Positions 13,653 to 15,917 of a stretch of 15,917 nucleotides of DNA are shown here, piece by piece. Source of the DNA: Anaerolineae bacterium (GTDB lineage Bacteria > Chloroflexota > Anaerolineae > Aggregatilineales > Phototrophicaceae). The position numbers and the translations under genes are program-made. Location: NCBI GenBank assembly GCA_020848855.1, contig JADLHH010000358.1, forward strand, positions 1-15,917, read 5' to 3'. Below the pieces are notes generated by a model. That model made no database searches, had not been told where the DNA came from, and saw nothing but the letters and a program-made list of their open reading frames with translations. How positions within the stretch are numbered: position 1 is the stretch's first letter; each line of letters starts with the position of its first letter.

Positions 13653-14585
13653 CTAACTGGTCACTTCGACGCGGCGGAAGAAATACAGACCGATACCGCC
13701 AATAACGGCGACTACAAACACCATGACGATTCCCAGGGCGGCGGCATAACCGTAGTTGAGCGAGTTGACTTCCTGGAAAATCTTCTGGGCGATTACGGTT
13801 GTCGAGAATCCCGGACCGCCGCCGGTCATCGCGAAGGGCAGGTCGAACACGGCAAGCTGCCACACGAGCATATACATGGTGATCGAGACGATGATGGGCA
13901 GCAGCATGGGAATGGTGATGTAGCGCAGGCTGTGAAACCAGGTCGCGCCATCGACTCTGGCGGCTTCGTACAATTCCTGCGAGATCCCCTGCATTCCTGC
14001 CAGCAAGATCAGGGCGACGAACGGCGTGCTTTTCCAGATATTGACGAGGATAACCGCAGCGCGGGCATTCTGCGGGTTGATCAGCCAGGTGGTTTCCAGT
14101 CCGAACACGCGCTGCAAAATGTCCGGTATGCTGCCGAACTGATCGTCGAACATCCACCGGAAGCCAATCGCGGCGACGACCATTGGGATTGCCCAGGGGA
14201 TGAGGCTGATGCTGCGCGCGAACCCCCGAAAACGGAATGGCGCATTGAGCAGGTGGGCAACGCCAAGCCCCAGAACAAGCTGAAAGAATGTGGATACGAA
14301 GACAAAGATGAGGGTGAACGCCAGACTTTGCTGAACAACGATGTCGTTCAGTATCCGCTGAAAATTGCCCAGCCCGACGTACGTTTGCGGCGGGAAAGCG
14401 GGATTGTACTTCTGCGTGCTCAGGAACGCCGTCTGCAGGAACGGATACAACGTGGTGAACATACGCAGCAGAATAACCGGCGCCAGCAGCGCCGCCGCCA
14501 GCAGATAGCGCCGCTGAGCGAGCGACAGCCTTCGCACATTACGCTTCAGGCTTGACTTAGGCGCAGCGATTGTCTGGGTTTTCAA
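13653..14585 (-). CDS. Carbohydrate ABC transporter permease, MalF/UgpA type (TTG start)
   Basis: This 310-residue membrane protein has six predicted TM helices, an EAA loop at about 204-230 (ELYEAARVDGATWF and an IPMLLP end) and the MTGGGP turn (253-258) common in MalF/UgpA-type subunits. It forms the importer channel with the MalG-type protein. The start is TTG at 14583-14585: GAGGA at 14593-14597 is 7 nt upstream, and no ATG or GTG lies in frame before an upstream stop. It follows the GH38 gene by 51 nt in the same direction, so the imported sugar is probably the enzyme's substrate or product. Confidence 0.91.
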   Translation of the reverse strand: MKTQTIAAPKSSLKRNVRRLSLAQRRYLLAAALLAPVILLRMFTTLYPFLQTAFLSTQKYNPAFPPQTYVGLGNFQRILNDIVVQQSLAFTLIFVFVSTFFQLVLGLGVAHLLNAPFRFRGFARSISLIPWAIPMVVAAIGFRWMFDDQFGSIPDILQRVFGLETTWLINPQNARAAVILVNIWKSTPFVALILLAGMQGISQELYEAARVDGATWFHSLRYITIPMLLPIIVSITMYMLVWQLAVFDLPFAMTGGGPGFSTTVIAQKIFQEVNSLNYGYAAALGIVMVFVVAVIGGIGLYFFRRVEVTS

Positions 14586-14592
14586 TCGTCGA

Positions 14593-14597
14593 TCCTC
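14593..14597 (-). promoter_or_regulatory. Ribosome binding site supporting the TTG start of the MalF-type permease
   Basis: GAGGA on the minus strand, 7 nt upstream of the TTG at 14583-14585. Correct spacing, and the lack of any in-frame ATG or GTG between the upstream stop and this codon, makes the rare start credible. Confidence 0.65.
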
Positions 14598-14636
14598 ATG
14601 AAGTGCGCGCGATTCTTCAAAGAAAGGTCTTCAGCA

Positions 14637-15917
14637 TTACGCGCCGTATACTATCCCAATCGTTACAATTTCGCCTGCACGCACTGGTACAGTGAGATGA
14701 TGCGCAGTATCCAGCGCGAGCGCCTCCTGCACCTGCTCATTGAGGTTCAGGCGGTGCGCGCCCGCGATGGAGATAGCCGAAGTGAGTCGTGCTGTCGTGG
14801 GCTGGCGCTGGATGTTGAAGAAACGGAGTACCAACTGGTTTGTTCCCTGACGTAGCGCGGTCAGGACGATACCGTCGCCCTCGACCGCAAGGAAGCTCTG
14901 CGTGTCCGGGTGTTCGCCGCCGCGCGGGAAGGGAATGTGTGTGATTCGGGCTGGGTCGTCGCGGGTAATGTTCATATCATGCAGGTCAATACCGGCGTGG
15001 GTGTCGGCGCGGCTGGCGATGACCGGGGTCACGTAATTGTAGGCGTGTGGATAGACAGTCTCCCAGCCCGCCGCGTGCGGGAAGATGGCATATTCCGCGA
15101 CCCGTTCCCCCTCGCACTGCGCGCCCGGCGTGGGCACGAGCGGTCCGGCGGCGATACGGCGCACCCAAAGATCGTCGCGCGAGAGCCAGCCGACAGCACG
15201 CACCAACGGAACGGCGATGCGCGTGCCGTTCGTTGTCCTGGTTACTTCGACCGCAGCCAAGCCGCGATTGAAAATGGCTAAACCCGTCTGTCCGTCGCTT
15301 ACATCAGTAAATGCCCGCTGGTGCATGAGCGGGGTGGGGTCTTCCACCCAGCCGTCGGGGAATGGCAGATCAATCGAACGGTCGACGACGGCGAACGATT
15401 CGTTGACGTGCGCTGTCGGGACGCCGTATTCGGTTGGGAATACGACCGATAGCTTGTGATCGTGTGTGGCATTGACAAAGCTCGTCCGAATCTGAATGTA
15501 GGGCGAGTCGCGATGCAGGGTGACGCTTGAGGTGATGGTGAGCGGGACTTCGCCTTCACGTGAGCGGCGATCTGGTGATAGACGGGCAGGTATGGAGAGC
15601 CGATGAACGATCTCGTAGCAGACAGCATTCGCGCCTGTCCACACCCGGCGAACCTCTGCCCGGCTGCCCTGCGTCGAAATGGGCGTATCGCCCACGAGCG
15701 GGCAGAAGGTATAAGCATCACCGGCATCGGCGATATCCTCGAAGTGGTTCAAGCCGGAGTATGTCTTTCCGGTCGCTTTATTCGTGACGGTCAAGCCGCC
15801 ATCCGGCTCGATGTTCAGGTGCAGATAGCGATTCTCGGCGGATGCAGCCTGCACCTGCCAATCGTCTTCACGAATCTGTGGCTGGCGTTTGGGCTGCACG
15901 TAGAGCGTTGTATACCC
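14637..15917 (-). CDS. GH38 alpha-mannosidase-like glycoside hydrolase (partial; N-terminus beyond right edge)
   Basis: The visible 426 residues run from the window edge to a TAA at 14637-14639. They match the C-terminal beta-sandwich part of glycoside hydrolase family 38. The piece begins GYTTLYV, like the linker after the helical domain of these enzymes; GLNHFEDIADAGDAYTFCP (about 55-73) and, further on, repeated beta-strand blocks with PLMHQRAF and GLAIFNRGLAAVEV are typical. The catalytic nucleophile domain lies upstream, outside the window, so activity cannot be judged. Family members cut alpha-mannosides, including mannosylglycerate. A GTG at 15897-15899 is only an internal codon. The adjacent sugar permeases suggest a mannoside uptake-and-hydrolysis operon. 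Confidence 0.8.
   Translation of the reverse strand, partial: GYTTLYVQPKRQPQIREDDWQVQAASAENRYLHLNIEPDGGLTVTNKATGKTYSGLNHFEDIADAGDAYTFCPLVGDTPISTQGSRAEVRRVWTGANAVCYEIVHRLSIPARLSPDRRSREGEVPLTITSSVTLHRDSPYIQIRTSFVNATHDHKLSVVFPTEYGVPTAHVNESFAVVDRSIDLPFPDGWVEDPTPLMHQRAFTDVSDGQTGLAIFNRGLAAVEVTRTTNGTRIAVPLVRAVGWLSRDDLWVRRIAAGPLVPTPGAQCEGERVAEYAIFPHAAGWETVYPHAYNYVTPVIASRADTHAGIDLHDMNITRDDPARITHIPFPRGGEHPDTQSFLAVEGDGIVLTALRQGTNQLVLRFFNIQRQPTTARLTSAISIAGAHRLNLNEQVQEALALDTAHHLTVPVRAGEIVTIGIVYGA

Noticed and set aside
15897..15899. GTG as the start of the GH38 gene
   Set aside because: The frame stays open to the window edge, and the codons upstream (GYTTLY) continue the GH38 pattern, so the gene is partial rather than short.
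1..15917. CRISPR arrays, tRNA or rRNA genes, insertion sequences, integrase or attachment sites
   Set aside because: I found no regularly spaced repeats, no cloverleaf or rRNA-like sequence, and no transposase or integrase motif. Nearly all sequence is explained by the listed genes and short gaps.

Overview
This 15.9-kb window is moderately GC-rich bacterial DNA, densely coded, with short operon gaps, ATGA overlaps and Shine-Dalgarno sites in front of most genes. The gene mix is a Tat-exported DMSO-reductase-type molybdoenzyme, a NarX/NarL-like two-component system, a PadR-controlled ABC exporter, and a GH38 mannosidase beside sugar-ABC permeases. It would fit an environmental bacterium such as a member of the Chloroflexota. 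That placement is inferred from gene content and protein style only; no rRNA or tRNA is present to test it.

Region A (1-8354, all minus strand) is mostly a respiratory molybdoenzyme island. In transcription order it holds a membrane histidine kinase with 7 predicted TM segments and a GAF-like domain, a LuxR/NarL-type response regulator, dmsA (Tat signal, molybdopterin catalytic subunit), dmsB (four-cluster ferredoxin), dmsC (membrane quinol-oxidising anchor), a TorD/DmsD-family assembly chaperone, and mobA (guanylyltransferase for the bis-MGD cofactor). The operon therefore carries the enzyme, its cofactor-finishing step, its chaperone and a probable dedicated sensor/regulator pair. The 139-bp gap before dmsA is rich in structure: a near-perfect 9-2-9 inverted repeat, a 25-bp alternating pyrimidine/purine tract and a leader hairpin. 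Downstream of mobA, the first 32 codons of a secreted protein run off the left edge, behind its own promoter with a palindrome in the spacer.

Region B (8355-12534, plus strand) begins with a 223-bp gap shared with the divergent kinase gene. It contains a near-consensus sigma70-type promoter (TTGACA-18-TATAGT) with an inverted repeat over the -10/start region. It drives a PadR-family repressor with a basic AT-hook-like tail, a LolD/MacB-type ABC ATPase, and an 854-residue FtsX-type permease with two FtsX units. This is the classic layout of a PadR-autoregulated export system.

Region C (12535-12742) is a short relic zone. It holds the last ~49 codons of a hemL gene (glutamate-1-semialdehyde aminomutase) with no body, next to a short direct repeat and a palindrome. 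This marks an old deletion or rearrangement junction.

Region D (12743-15917, minus strand) is a carbohydrate-use operon running in from the right edge. It has the C-terminal ~426 residues of a GH38 alpha-mannosidase-like enzyme, then MalF-type and MalG-type ABC permeases. The binding protein and the ATPase are not in the window. The likely role is uptake and hydrolysis of mannose-containing glycans.
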